Positions 20,815 through 32,664 of a stretch of 64,000 nt of DNA are shown one piece after another. The position numbers and the translations under genes are program-made. Position 1 is the stretch's first letter, and the number at the start of each line of letters is the position of its first letter. The DNA comes from Argyresthia goedartella (Eukaryota; Arthropoda; Insecta; Lepidoptera; Argyresthiidae): the NCBI GenBank assembly GCA_949825045.1, contig OX463816.1, positions 17,417,579-17,481,578 on the forward strand. Direction: 5' to 3'. The notes under the pieces were generated by a model that was not told where the DNA came from, searched no databases, and saw only the letters and a list, made by a program, of their open reading frames with translations.

Positions 20815-23380
20815 ACAATATTCATAGATGCAAGAGTGAGGTATTAGAGTTCGCCCTATCAGATCACTCCGCTCAACTATTGGAATGCCCTGTAAAGAAA
20901 AGCTATTCTCTCAAAACATGGCATGTCCTGAAACGTGACTATAGTGACGAGAATATGTTAAAATTTGCGAAACATCTAAATTCCATATCTTTTCACCAAG
21001 TATATCAATCTGACGTTCAAAACTATGCTTTTAAGGAGTTTTATGATATGTTCGTCTTACTTTACAAGCTTTGTTTTCCAGTGATAAAAGTCAAATTTTC
21101 CTTATTGCGCAAACAAAAGTGGATATCTAAAGGAATTCGGCTATGTTGCAAACGGAAAAGAGAACTGCTATGGAAATTTAGACGACACCGCACTGAGGAA
21201 AATAGAGAAGAATTTAAAAAATATGCAAAAAAGATAAAAAATATTATGAAACTGACACAAAAATGTCAAAACAACTATAGAATCCTAAATGCTGACAACA
21301 AATGTAAAGAAACTTGGAATATTATTAAAAAATCTCAAATAAACGTGCCAAAAGAATATATTAAGAGAATCAATCACAACGGTGACAATTTTACAAACCC
21401 CATGGACATAGCTGAATTATTTAATAACTTTTTTATTGACATAACGAATAAGGATAATTCAATTGACAAGAGGACTAATAATAATATTAATGAATCAAAT
21501 CTGACATCTAATAATAACATGACTGTTCCTAATTTGACACCTAATAATAATAATTAACCTAATCTGACATCTCCTAATAACAATAATACCTCTTTATCAA
21601 TCAATAAATTTAATTCAATATTTTTAAAGCCAGTGACATCCTTTGAGATTTTCCAAATAATTAAATCGTGCCGGCTATGATGAAATAACAACTAAGGTGT
21701 TAAAATACGTGGTTCTAATAATCTGTCCCATCCTGAGTCATATAATTAATAAATGCATGGAACACGGCATGTTTCCAAATGAACTTAAGACCTCAATAGT
21801 TAAACCTCTTTTTAAAAAGGAAGATAAACAGAATATGAATTTCTATCAGCCTATTGCATTGATACCCATTTTTGCCAAAATATTTGAAAAGGTGATGCAC
21901 AGAAATATTTATGGCTACTTTGAAAATCAAAATCTATTCGCACCAGAACAAAAAGGGTTCCGGAAAACCAAAACCATAAATATGGCTATTTATGATTTTC
22001 TTAGTAAAATTATTGCTAACGTAGACATAAGAAATCCTGTAGTAACGATATTCATGGACATGAGTAAGGCCTTTGACTTTGTAAGTCATTAAATCTTAAT
22101 AAGTAAACTATTAAATTATGGAATAAGGGGTAACGCAATAGAACTAATAAAATTCATACCTAAATAAAAGACAGCAAATGACACAGATAAATAGGATTTG
22201 CACTAAAACAAAACTGGAAAAACCATATATATCAAAAGCTAGAGAGATAGAGCGTGGAGTATCACAAGGTAGTGTTATGGGTCCATTGCTCTTCTTAACA
22301 TACATCAACGACTTACCAAATATTATAAACCACCCTATGGTGTTATTTGCGGACGACAGTACGGTCATTATACCATGTGCAGATCCAAATGAATTTGAAC
22401 ACGAAATTAATAACACTTTACATAAAATAATTAATTGGCTCAATCAGAATAATCTAGTTGCTAACATTAACAAAACAAAATTAATGAGTTTTCAAAATAA
22501 TAATAATACTAATAAAAAATTCAACATAAACTATTCAGGTGAAACTATTGAACAAACTAAAGCAACAAAAATTTTGGGAATTCATATTGACTATAATCTT
22601 ATGTGGAAAACACAGGTTGAAACAGTTTGCAAAAAACTATATACGTTTGCGTATGCCCTATACAAGTTATCAAAAACTGTAAAGGAAGAAGCGGTACTAA
22701 CGGCATATAATGGTTATGTGGACTCAACACTAAGATTTGGCATCATCTTTTGGGGTAACGCAGTAGACAAAGGTTCCGTTTTAATTGCGCAAAAAAGATG
22801 TGTCAGGGCCATATGTGGTCTTGGCCGGAGGGATAGCGCTAAGCAACAATTTAAGAGGCTCAATATACTTACAGTCCCATCCTTATATATACTTGAGGTA
22901 GCAATGTTTGTAAAGTCAAACACACATCTGTTCACTTATTATCAAAGCAGACGACATCCCAACAAAATTTGAATTCCTCAACACCAAACAGCTTTATTTC
23001 AAAATAGTATTTTTGGGATGGCACCCAAAATCTTTAATAACTTGCCAGAGAGGATTCGTAACATAGATAATATATTTCAATTTAAAATAAAACTGCGAAA
23101 GCTATTGATTGATAAAATATACTACTCCATATCTGAATACTTATTAGATAAAAACCTGTGACATAAGGTGCTTGAGTTGATTCTGGGCACGCAATTTGAT
23201 CAATGACGTTTATAATCTGACTTCGAAGACTTTGACATAAATGTTTGTGACAAAATTATGTACCTATCCATAAATGTGTAAAATATTTGTATGCCTCATG
23301 GCTAAACATAGAGAGACATAACATTATAATAACAACTAAATGTATAGCTATGTTTGATTTGATTTGATTTGATTTGATTT
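20815..23380 (+). pseudogene. LINE ORF2 (family K), EN end to RT, decayed
   Basis: A CR1/Jockey-like element cut off inside its APE endonuclease: the first preserved motif is SDHSAQ (about 20850), the last catalytic block of that domain. Then come a pre-RT linker (20880-21557, ending in an AAT-rich low-complexity stretch), the RT N-terminal part (21697-22092, motif A FMDMSKAFDFVSH), a TAA at 22090-22092, and the RT core (22178-22972, SQGSVMGPLLFLTYIND and LFADDST). Stops and at least two frameshifts separate the blocks. The 3'-UTR ends in a TTTGA repeat at about 23352-23381. A shorter relative with a TTGAA tail lies at 45400-46480. Confidence 0.85.
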
Positions 23381-25077
23381 GTAATTGATGTTCTATTATT
23401 TTATTCACAGGCAAAAAACAAAAATCAGTTCTTCCATAAATAAATGAATAAAGCCGGATTTTTCTTCGGCAAAAGACAATAAAAATGATGCAAAGCGGGA
23501 AAGTTATGAAAGTTCAAAAAATTTAGGCAATGTTGAGCCTAGTTTGGCAAAGTTGCAGCATTCTACTAAGTTTTAGTTATTGTTATAGCTATTTACTATA
23601 CTTTATTTACGTCAGACCGCTAGTTTCGATGTTTTATGCATAACACCGCCGTACAACACCACTCAAGCGAAGTAATAGACAGTCCGTGCCAAATTACCAC
23701 CCCGTCCCCGCCCCCATCGTGATTGCCGGTTCAGTCTATTTGAGTCTGTTTTCAAAAACCGTAAATGGGTGGGATACACACATACTCACATACACATATC
23801 GTCACATCTTTTCCTAGCGGGGTGGTTGAGGCACGACTGCGCCCACGTATAAGAATCCGGTGAAGTATTTAAGAGGGATGTAACGAGAGTAACCCTTCAA
23901 CATTCGCATGTTTTCTATGAGCCGGTTCTGTTGATCTCAACTCTACGAGTCAAAGGTCAGACCATTGAACATTTGACTGCTTCAACGTTCGACAGTGAAC
24001 CTTTTGTGGACCCAGCGTGATCCCTAAAACTCAAATGTATGTAATGAAATGACATGGACGTAACGAAACGAAACAAAACGTTTCTGAAATCGCCTTTAGG
24101 AATCAAGTGATTTTTATTTCAGATTATATTGCCGCTGCGGGCATTTCCACACCATTGGATGCTCATGCCCCGACGCGGCTTGTGGATCACCCATTTTGTA
24201 GCAGATATTTTTGAGTAGCTTGGTAAGTGTTATGCTGTTCTTGGTCATTAACTGATAGATAAAGCTTCTACTCCTGTATTATGTATGTTGTAATAATCAG
24301 GTAAGGAAATGGCATAGTAAGTGGTAGATAGAGTTGATATGAGTGTTACATTCAGGACAATATACCTCTCGCACACGGGACTACTCGATGTCGACTCGAG
24401 TTTGATACACAAATCGCTGCCGATGCAAATTTCGATGGGTATGTGGTGAAGATGCGTTTGACGTCAAATGCGTCATCTATTTTTGTATTTAAAGTATTTT
24501 TTTAAATAGAAAAAAAGTCATTCATTTAGAAGAAAACTATATCAAATACGGCCTAGTTAAAAAACTAGGCCAGCTAAAAGTTTTTGTGTGATCAGCGGGA
24601 GCACCACACTTACTCCCCCCTTCCTCCCTTCCTGGAGGCGGGCGCGATGGGGAACCGGGTCAAAATTGTTAAGATCCCACGACAAGAGAGCTTCCACAAT
24701 AATTTGTAACATTTTTTTGAAAAATATAAAGACATATGAAATTTCTATTAGGTTACTTTTGAATGATTACCAGGCCAAGGAATGATTAGCAAGGATTATA
24801 CTTTCAGTTTTGTCAAAAACCAAACTTATATAAAAAACATAGGCTTCTGCGAGCTTGGCCGGAAACCTACTGAGTCGTAGAATAGCAAGTACCTATAGGC
24901 AATAGAACCAATCGACAAAATGTATTATTGCTAAGCAGAGCTAAGTAATATTTTTTCAGAGAAAATACTGGGAACCTTTCAAGCGTTCATAATATAACTG
25001 AAAACAACAGCACTACTCATACCATTCCAACGATCAAATGCAATATTGTCATGTGGTGGGTGATGTTATATAATAAT
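23381..25077. other. Unassigned sequence with one short hairpin
   Basis: No coding region was recognised. A perfect inverted repeat GGCCTAGTT / AACTAGGCC with an AAAA loop lies at 24550-24571. A GC-rich patch at 24590-24660 is unlike its surroundings but carries no identifiable feature. Confidence 0.45.
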
Positions 25078-25165
25078 TAATACATTTACATACAGGCACA
25101 TGCATTGCTTCTGGCCCCACAACACCGTGGACTCGTGGGTACCAGAAACAGCGACGTCACAGACA
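25078..25165 (-). mobile_element. SINE-2 body fragment
   Basis: ACATACAGGCACATGCATTG and TACCAGAAACAGCGACGTCA match the body of the SINE-like repeat at 63230-63490 in the same orientation. The tRNA-like head is missing. Confidence 0.65.
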
Positions 25166-25480
25166 TATAAATTAGGGATGAAACCGATACGATACCGATA
25201 CCGATATATCGGTAATATTTCGAGTTTGCCGATATATCGGCATCGGCGATATTTTTATGGCCGATACAACGACACTTTTAAAATTTCGCGCTTTAAAATT
25301 TTAATTAATATATTAATGTAAACGCATTTGTTGTCTCGTCTATTTCGTTGAAATTGAAAAGAAGCACGTTAATAATGCAATGTAAATACGCGTGTTGTCT
25401 CGTCTATTGCGTTCCAAAAAAGTCACTTTAAAATGCAATTTAAACGCGCTTGTTGTTTCGTCTATTTCGTTGCAAACTAC
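25166..25480. mobile_element. hAT-like terminal region with subterminal repeats
   Basis: TTAGGGATGAAACCGATACG is followed by many CCGATA/ATCGG words in both orientations (25183-25265), then three spaced repeats of TGTTGTCTCGTCTATTTCG type at about 25316, 25380 and 25437 (spacings 64 and 57 bp). Short terminal words with arrays of subterminal motifs are typical of hAT ends. The opposite end was not identified with confidence and no transposase is seen. Confidence 0.45.
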
Positions 25481-26910
25481 TTAGGCATGAACTATGCTCG
25501 GGGAAACCCCGCGCTCTATTCAGTGTTTTGTTTCGCCCGCCTCGCACTCACATCTTTCCTATTTCACTAGGTTAACTGTTGCCGCTCGTATTATAAATTT
25601 AACTATAACTAGTCGTTTGGTGGGAAATTCAGCAATGCCAGTCAAAGAGCGCGGCGCCGTGTTCCCGGTGTGATCCGTCCTTCGAACTTTTAAATTGCTG
25701 CCCTCCATGGTTGCTGGCAAACCTTGAGTTTGGACTTATGTAGTTCGGTCAGAGACTAAATCTGAGCCCCGTAGTTTAAGAAAGGCAGGATATACATATG
25801 GTAGGACTTATTAAAAATAATTATAAAACAAGTTTTTTGCCAGGTCCTGCATGTTTTGATCTGTAACATTTTAGTGGGGCAAACCCTTAGGCCGGAATTG
25901 GCAAAAAATATCTCATTACATCCTTACGAGAGACACTAGGTTAGGTTAATAAAAACCGTCTGAAGACACACTAAAAATAATGGATAGTAAAAATGTTATA
26001 GATACAATTAAAGAGTGGGTACAACATCTGTCCTTGCTAATATTTTATGGCCACAATTCCGCTGGCTAGACTCTACCTACACTATATTCGCCGTCTGGTA
26101 GTCTTCATTCGAGAAATCGTCTGTGCCACCACGTTATTAAAGGAAATCCATTGCCACTTCAGTTTGCTAAATTTCTGGACTACATCTATAAAGGTGAACA
26201 TCAGTTGTACGTAGGAGGATTTCATAAAAATAGCATAGCTGTTACTTTAGTCGCTGCGGCAGAACAGTGCGAAAGTTTTGCTTTTTTTATTTATTTTATC
26301 AAAACCACTGATTATTTCTTGATGATAAAGTATTTGAAAATCCCGCCTTAGATAAGAACTTACAATGTAACAAAACTTAAGTGGCCCGCTGGCAGCGTCG
26401 CTAGTCTCTATTTCAAACTAATTATATTCCATACTAGCGACTTTTGTTCTCGTTTCTTTATTAATCTGTCTTTATGATATTAATATGATGGAATTTTGAT
26501 AAGATAAGTGTGTCCCTCTTGGAGGTAATATCTTTAGAGCGTTCTTCATTTATCTAAGTACGTGTTATGGGCACTGACTTGCCTTCGACGACGTTATTTA
26601 TTATTCTATTTTTGATTTAATTTATATGTTTTTTCATTTATTAGAAGTGTGTTTAAGGGATTAAATATGGCCAGAAATGCATCTTTAGCTTCAATTCTAG
26701 GCTAAACTAGACAACATAAAAATGTAGGATAAATATATGTTATAAAAGGTCTATTAGAGATAAGAATGGACTATTAAAATTACCGGATATATATTATATT
26801 TATTACTTAAAAATATTTTTCGCAATGCATTATTATTCAACTAAATGAACAAGCGCTCGGAGACGAAATCAGTTTCCTGCATGAAACTTACACGCAAAAA
26901 TAGGTAAAAA
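25481..26910. other. Unassigned sequence, one possible coding fragment
   Basis: A frame running through about 26098-26351 reads SLHSRNRLCHHVIKGNPLPL and then QFAKFLDYIYKGEHQLYVGG. It has a protein-like composition but matches no family I can name, and it ends in a stop at 26349-26351. It may be an exon remnant or chance. Confidence 0.3.
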
Positions 26911-27330
26911 AACCGGTCAAGTGCGAGTCTAAATCGCGCACGAAGGGTTCCGTACCACCGTTCAATGGAAGCGATGGTGTGGAGTGAATAGTTTGGATTT
27001 TACACAGCAAAATATTGTTTACAAAGTTATTGGTGCGGTTACTTTCACACTCCATGTACGTAACCAGGTGCATCCATAAGTTTGTATGTGGTATTGAAAG
27101 AATTGTTGTATGGGAGCCCCCTTAAATATTTCTTTTATCCTGTTTTATAGTATTTGTTGTTATAGCGGCAACAGAAATACATAATGTGTGAAAATTTCAA
27201 CTCTCTAGCTAGCTAGGTTCTTGAGATACAGCCTGGTGACAGACGGACGGACGGACGGACGGACGGACGGACGGACAGCGAAGTCTTAGTAATAGGGTCC
27301 CGTTTGGAACCCTTCGGGTACGGAACCCTA
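26911..27330 (+). mobile_element. Moth-type interspersed repeat (GTGCGAGTC ... GGTACGGAACCCT)
   Basis: It starts ACCGGTCAAGTGCGAGTC and soon has GAAGGGTTCCGTACCA. It ends AACCCTTCGGGTACGGAACC, so GGGTTCCGTAC near the start is inverted as GTACGGAACCC at the end. The interior has the TTGTTGTTATAGCGGCAACA segment and a GGAC-repeat microsatellite. Partial copies lie near 32196, 43130, 46490, 51700 and in a related form at 59395. It has no coding capacity. I know it as a common repeat of moth genomes. Confidence 0.75.
27242..27277. repeat. GGAC microsatellite, about 9 units
   Basis: Uninterrupted 4-base repeat inside the moth-type interspersed repeat; other copies of that repeat have only two or three units here. 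Confidence 0.9.
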
Positions 27331-27545
27331 AAAAGGGTAAATTTTTGGTTGTTTTATTTTATTTTTAATGTTATTATTACAGGAGTTTAGTAATATTTTC
27401 TATAATTTTGTCGGTCTCGGAGCTCGGGCTGCCCCGCGGGGCTCTGCGCGGGAGCATGCGTCAGTCTGCTTCGACGCGATGCGACGGGTATTTGTTCTCT
27501 TTGTCTAATTCTCAATGCCATTGGCCTATGTTCAGCCCTTAATGT

Positions 27546-28200
27546 CAAATTTCGGCTGTAATTTGATGCTAAAACAGTGTGTTTAGCAGTACCTCCTTAG
27601 ATATATCCTGAGAGTTCTCAGAATATAGACCCCGCCTCACTATTTAAGATTTGGGCTTCGACGCAGACTATATTTCGCTTTAGGCTAAGAAGCTTCGTGT
27701 AATTATTAGGCAATTGGGTATTATTTTTGGATGAATTTCATGTGATCATTATTCCATAAGTGGAGAATAATATTTTCGGTTGCTTTTATACTATAGTTTA
27801 TATTCCGGTGAAATCTTTAACACACTGAGCGCCAAGGACACCTGAGTCAAAGGTGGCGGAGAACTGTTTCGCCCGTGTTACATTTGTCCAGTGACAATAT
27901 CTCTGATATGACCCGGAAGTTACACTTAGGGGTTGAGCGTGTGAATGATTTGATAATTAGTTGGGTATGAGTTCCCATTTAGTTGTGATAAGAGAATGTT
28001 GTGATAGTACCATGAATTGTGTATTCGAAAAGGACCTTGCGTCATTTTTGTGTGTCTCGAATTCCAGATAGATAGTCCAACTGGCTTGGCGTCCCATAGC
28101 GGTTTTTTCTTTTGGATCCCGCTTGCGAGGTCAAATTTCGGCAGTAATTTGATGCTAAAACGGTGTGTTTAGCAGTTGAGAGACCTCCTTAGACATACGC
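27546..28200. repeat. Pair of ~60-bp direct repeats
   Basis: A segment at about 27546-27606 (words GTAATTTGATGCTAAAAC and GTGTGTTTAGCAG) recurs at about 28129-28200 with few changes and one small insertion. Both are followed by ACCTCCTTAGA. The spacing is about 583 bp. They may be terminal repeats of a small unidentified element or an old local duplication. Confidence 0.6.
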
Positions 28201-28369
28201 TCTGTACGCTCTGGGATGGTTAAGTGTTGAACTAATTTAATAATGTTTTTACACCTCTGGGCGAAAGAAAATACTCCAATATCCAATGTTTCGTCACGAA
28301 AGGAAACAGAAATAAATGATTTGGACAACTTTATTGGGACATTAAAATGGACATTATTATAAATATATG

Positions 28370-28515
28370 TAACCAGCTGCCCGTGGTGTGGCTTTGCAAC
28401 GATTTATTAGCGTTTTCATAGATCCCGGTCAGAAAACTGTTTGTCCATCATTTTACAGACACCTATCTAACTTTCATTTTACAGGCACCTATCTAACGAA
28501 AATTGACATTACAAG
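28370..28515. mobile_element. Interspersed repeat fragment with tandem duplication
   Basis: CAGCTGCCCGTGGTGTGGC resembles the inverse of the ACGCGGGCGAAGCCGCGGGC phrase frequent at repeat ends in moths; a plus-strand relative is at about 58907-58940. Inside, CATTTTACAGACACCTATCT is repeated once in tandem (unit about 26 bp) at about 28450-28500. Confidence 0.45.
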
Positions 28516-28524
28516 CTTGTAGAA

Positions 28525-29600
28525 AATAAATGTACAAAGGCAAGCTTATCTCTTACAAGAAATTTCTTCCAGCAAACCCAAGGAATGGATCAATATTAAA
28601 TTTAAAAATCTAAAAGGAGAAATACGAGTAAATAAAATAAATAAGTATTTTTACTAAGCTACTAAATTTACTACATATAGAAGAACATTAAAATCGTATA
28701 TAAAAATACACATATTATTACTAACCAATGCTACATATTAAATCCCAAAGTTTACAAAAGAGAAAGATAATGCTCCTTTAGACGATTTTTGAAGATAAAG
28801 ACAGATGGACTATCCCTGATGACAAAGGGAAGCGAGTTGCACAGATTTATTGTCCTCATTCGAAACCCAAGTTCGTCAGCGACGGTATTGTGAGAAGGAG
28901 TAGAGAGCATGAGGGCCGAGTGGGATCTAAGATGTCTAGTCGACGGGAGGAAGTCAAAGCTTTCACGCATAAAGCTGGGATATTGGGCGTTAGTTATAGT
29001 GAGAATATGAGATATCCCGACTAAGACAAATAGGCAGCCATTTTAACTCCCTGCGATACTGTGGCAAATGGTCGAACTTTCGCAGTACGAATAAGAACCA
29101 AATCCCGAGATTTTGAAGTCGCTCGAGTTTATTCACTTGCTCTTCGTTAGCGCTGGCCCAGCAAACACCAGCATAATAAATCAGCGATTGGTGGAGAGAT
29201 TAAGCGAGGGTAATTTTCGTTTGACGATGGAAGAAGCAGGAGTCTTCTTAGTGAGTGAAAAGTAGTGAAACCACGCTTACTGACCTCACTGACATGCTTG
29301 GACCAGGATAGGTCGCTATCGAAGATGTCTCCCAGGTTTTTGGCGTTGTAACTGTAAGCGATAATAGTAACGTTATGTATTAAAGGTGCAATGGGCAGTT
29401 GCTGTAGTTGATTTAATAAGTACCTGGATCCCAAAATCATAGCCTGAGACTTACTGGAGTTAACGAGCAGTTCAAAGGACAATGCCTGTCAGCCTGCCAA
29501 TCCTGATGTTTTCTAGCTCAGCATTTAGCGCATCTATAGCCGATCTCACATCACTAAAGATAAAATAACGGTAGATCATCAGCGGTTTACATATTCAGCA
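28525..29600 (-). pseudogene. Jockey-like LINE RT C-terminal half, family B
   Basis: On the minus strand: a segment after motif B (about 29580-29480), RRLTGIVLSFELLVNSSKSQ across a frameshift, then 29482-29147 with KNLGDIFDSDLSWSKHVSEV, the post-catalytic RT/connection region, and a second frame 28970-28752 ending ICNSLPFVIRDSP..LKEHYLSLL-like text, the ORF terminus. The 3'-UTR follows down to about 28525 with the TTTGCTGGAAGAAATTTC and AAGCTTGCCTTTGTAC words. The catalytic Asp-Asp box is not preserved in frame. It is 5'-truncated and frameshifted. Confidence 0.8.
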
Positions 29601-30339
29601 TTAGGTTAACTAAACTCTTGTGTTCATCATCTCTTTGCAGCTGTCAAACACAAGGCGCGCTACCAAACACCATGTTTGAATGAAAGCTGAAAAAATAGGG
29701 ATTCTGGCCGTTTTTGAGTTTTAGGGTGACCAACGCACAACGAATATTTGTATAAAAAGATAATTAATATTATATCTGTAACACATAATTGAAGGTTCCT
29801 GCCATAGTTAAGCGGTGAGGGAGTGGTGTGATGTTGTGACGTCATTAATATGGGTCATATATTTGTATAGATCGGGTTTACACATCAATAATAAAAGTAT
29901 AGATATAGCATTAGTCTTTTGAAATAAAAGCTTCATTTAATCTTACCAAAAAAATAGTCGTTAGTTGGCACAAATATAATGATGTTAGTACATGTCACAG
30001 AAAATGGAAATCCTCTTATCGGTCAAAACCGCATACCTCAAAACGGAATTGTTATGAACTTCGAACAATGTTCTGATACGCCCGGGCCATTAGTTATTAC
30101 AATAAACTTTAATACCAACAACAACTCTACTGCCAATTGAATGGGTTTCACCATTTTTATGCCATTTATTGGGACTCATTTCGCTGCAGAACAAGCTACA
30201 GACTTTGAGAATAAATAATAGCCATCCAATCAGCCCACATACACCTGCTGGGTATAGGACTGTTTTTTCATGCTCGTATAAAACAACTGTTTTAATATAT
30301 CTATCTAGTCTCCTGCATCCACTTCAAGACCAACTCTTC
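29601..30339. other. Unassigned sequence
   Basis: No coding region with family features and no recognisable repeat end. Short open frames here lack any motif. Confidence 0.45.
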
Positions 30340-30845
30340 ATTACGCCGTTAATTGCGGTCCTAGGCCAACCTGATCTACTGCGGCCCGGCAGTTTTGGCG
30401 ATCTCATCCGACCATCGGGCGGGAGGTATGCCTCTTGGTCTACGCGCGTCTCTTAGCCACCATTTTGTCCACACCCTGGTCCATCTGCCCTCGTCTCTCC
30501 TAGCCAAGTGTTAAGCACATCTCCACTTTAACCTTGCAATTCGCATACCCACATCTACGACCTTGGTACGTTGTCGTATGTCGTATCTTGACGTTAAGAA
30601 TGTGATCGCGAAGGGCGATTCCAAACATAACGCGTTTGTTGCCCTTTGTACTACTCGGATTATATGCATAGATTCATATGTGAGTAAAGGCAGGACACCT
30701 TCATTTTTCAATGTTCTCGGCTTTAAGGATAAGGTTGTCAGCAAAGCGAAGATGTGATAAATATCGGCCGTAGATATTAATACATTTGTCCTCCCAGTTA
30801 AGAGTCTTAAGCAGATCTACGAGCACACCAGTAAATAACTTTGGT
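30340..30845 (-). pseudogene. RTE-type LINE fragment
   Basis: The minus frame from 30840 reads PKLFTGVLVDLLKTLNWEDK and then HLRFADNLIL, the catalytic region with FADN in place of FADD. After a deletion, 30744-30511 gives TYESMHIIRVVQRATNALC and VVDVGMRIARLKWRCA, the RTE connection region (usual form ..VQRAMERAMLG.. and ..DVA.RI..LKW.WAGH). Downstream the frame is interrupted by stops to about 30340. Truncated at both ends. Confidence 0.75.
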
Positions 30846-32195
30846 AAGATTATATACATTACTTTACCCCGATTTTAAGTCCTTAAAACGCCGTCGTTTG
30901 TTACACCATGAAATTTATTTAGAGAAAGTTACGCCACAATGTAGTCAGGCATGTTTTATATGCAATGTGCAGTTAGCTATGAAAGCTCACCGTATTATTT
31001 GATATCAACAACCTTAGTAGATAGTGCATAAAACAAACACTGTGGAATGTATAAATGTTTCTTTCATATCATCTCATATTCTTTCTCTGATCTCATAATT
31101 GAGAATATAATTAGTTGGATGACACCTTGACAAAAAATCTTCTTACTCGTGATATAATTTTGCGACTAAGCCCGAATTGCAAATACTGAACAAAAGGTAC
31201 ACCAAACGCCTACCCCGGCAACTTTCTACCTTTTCCGTGTGAAATCATGAAAATGTTCAACTCTGTAAATCCGTATCCTTTGGCCAAGTTTCTGTGATAA
31301 ATCGCTTAACGATGTTCTCGGCTCGTTGGACACGCCCTCGCCGAGGGTTTTGGGAGGCCGACTCAGCATGATCTGAATCTACTCGAAGCTGAACAACTCT
31401 ACCAAAAACGACATGTTAAGTCAAAAACCGGCCATAGATTATTTTTATTTGGATTGCTTCCCGCTTATTATGCAATGGAGCATAACACCGTAGGATAATA
31501 ATAACACTAAAGAGTTTCCAGTTTACCTGCCGTCACGTTACCTGACATGAATCGATTATGTTATTACCGATACAGTACAAAACATAATTCCTCAAGATAC
31601 GTTCCTTAGCTACGTTTAAGTATAGCGCCAGAGTTTTGGCGCACAGCGAGGAAAAATAATGTTGACTGGCAAGTCACCCACGTCTTCGTTTACTCCCCAA
31701 ATAAATAGTGGTACAACATATTTTATCCCTATATTTGTAACGGTTTTAGTACATGTAAGCATATAGGTATGTTTAACTTAAATGGACAATGAAACCAATG
31801 CAACCGTGCCTATTCCATCCCTAATTCGAAAAGCGTATAGCTGTTGTGTTTGTTAGAAGTAATAAAATACTATACTTGTTTAACGCACGTTGGGGCAGAA
31901 TTTCGTGGCATCTTTAGGTGCATTATCGCAGAAACATTTTTATAAAAACAGAGAACAGTTAATCATTGATGGTTGAACGCGTTTCCAGTTGGAAACTAAT
32001 TGCAGCGCCCACTTATATCTTTTCTAGAGAGTGCAACGAACTATGTTCAATAAAACTTATTTCAAGATCGTAGACGCGATCTGGAGTCACAAGATTTAAG
32101 ATGTCCGAGAAAGACTCAAAGCATAACACAGCGTATCGGTTTCATACATTATATGTGCTGCCACCTAAAAAAAACGGAGAAAATATAAATAATAC
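30846..32195. other. Unassigned sequence
   Basis: No coding region, RNA gene or repeat family was recognised in this 1.3 kb. Confidence 0.45.
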
Positions 32196-32260
32196 AGGTC
32201 AAGTGCGAGTAGGACGTCGGACCTGCACACAAAACGTTCCGTACCATTGCACACGGAAAA
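32196..32260 (+). mobile_element. 5' end fragment of the GTGCGAGTC repeat
   Basis: ACAGGTCAAGTGCGAGTAGG and AACGTTCCGTACCATTG match the start of the repeat at 26911. A CAGTCAGT-rich run at about 32510-32540 downstream may belong to the same insertion. Confidence 0.6.
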
Positions 32261-32637
32261 ACTTAAAACGACAGTTTTTTGTACGAAAAAACCTTTTATT
32301 TTTTATAATAAATATTTAATACTATAGGTAGGACTACATTCAAGGCCGTACATCGAAATATTGTAAAAGATTTTTGTGAAAATGGTAAAGAAATATTGAA
32401 CTATTTACTCACGTCAACGAAACCCTTTCTTTGCTCATTGAAATTGAGTAACTTATTTACAGAAAAAATAAACAAATATGATAAATATATATATAAGTTG
32501 GGCCCGAGTCAGTCTGTCAGCCAGTCAGTGAATCAGTCAGGACTTTGTAAGTATAGATTTTATATATGTCACCGGAAAATAATACGATCCGCAAGTTTAT
32601 AAATTTCCTAGGAAATATAAATTCCTTCTAGATTATA

Positions 32638-32664
32638 TTAGGCTAGGTTAGGTTAGGTTAGGTT
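32638..32664 (+). repeat. Short TTAGG (telomere-type) tract
   Basis: About four consecutive TTAGG-phase units (GGTTAGGTTAGGTTAGG) directly abut the left end of the Tc1 element. TTAGG is the insect telomere unit; tracts this short also occur interstitially. Confidence 0.7.

Noticed and set aside
27240..27280. CRISPR-like array
   Set aside because: It is a plain 4-base microsatellite without spacers, in a eukaryotic context.
25166..31830. A 6.6-kb transposon bounded by TTAGGGATG and CATCCCTAA words
   Set aside because: Only about 11 bases match, no target duplication was found, and several independent LINEs lie between; chance is likely.
32638..32664. A true telomere or subtelomere
   Set aside because: Only about four TTAGG units; short interstitial tracts are frequent in insects.
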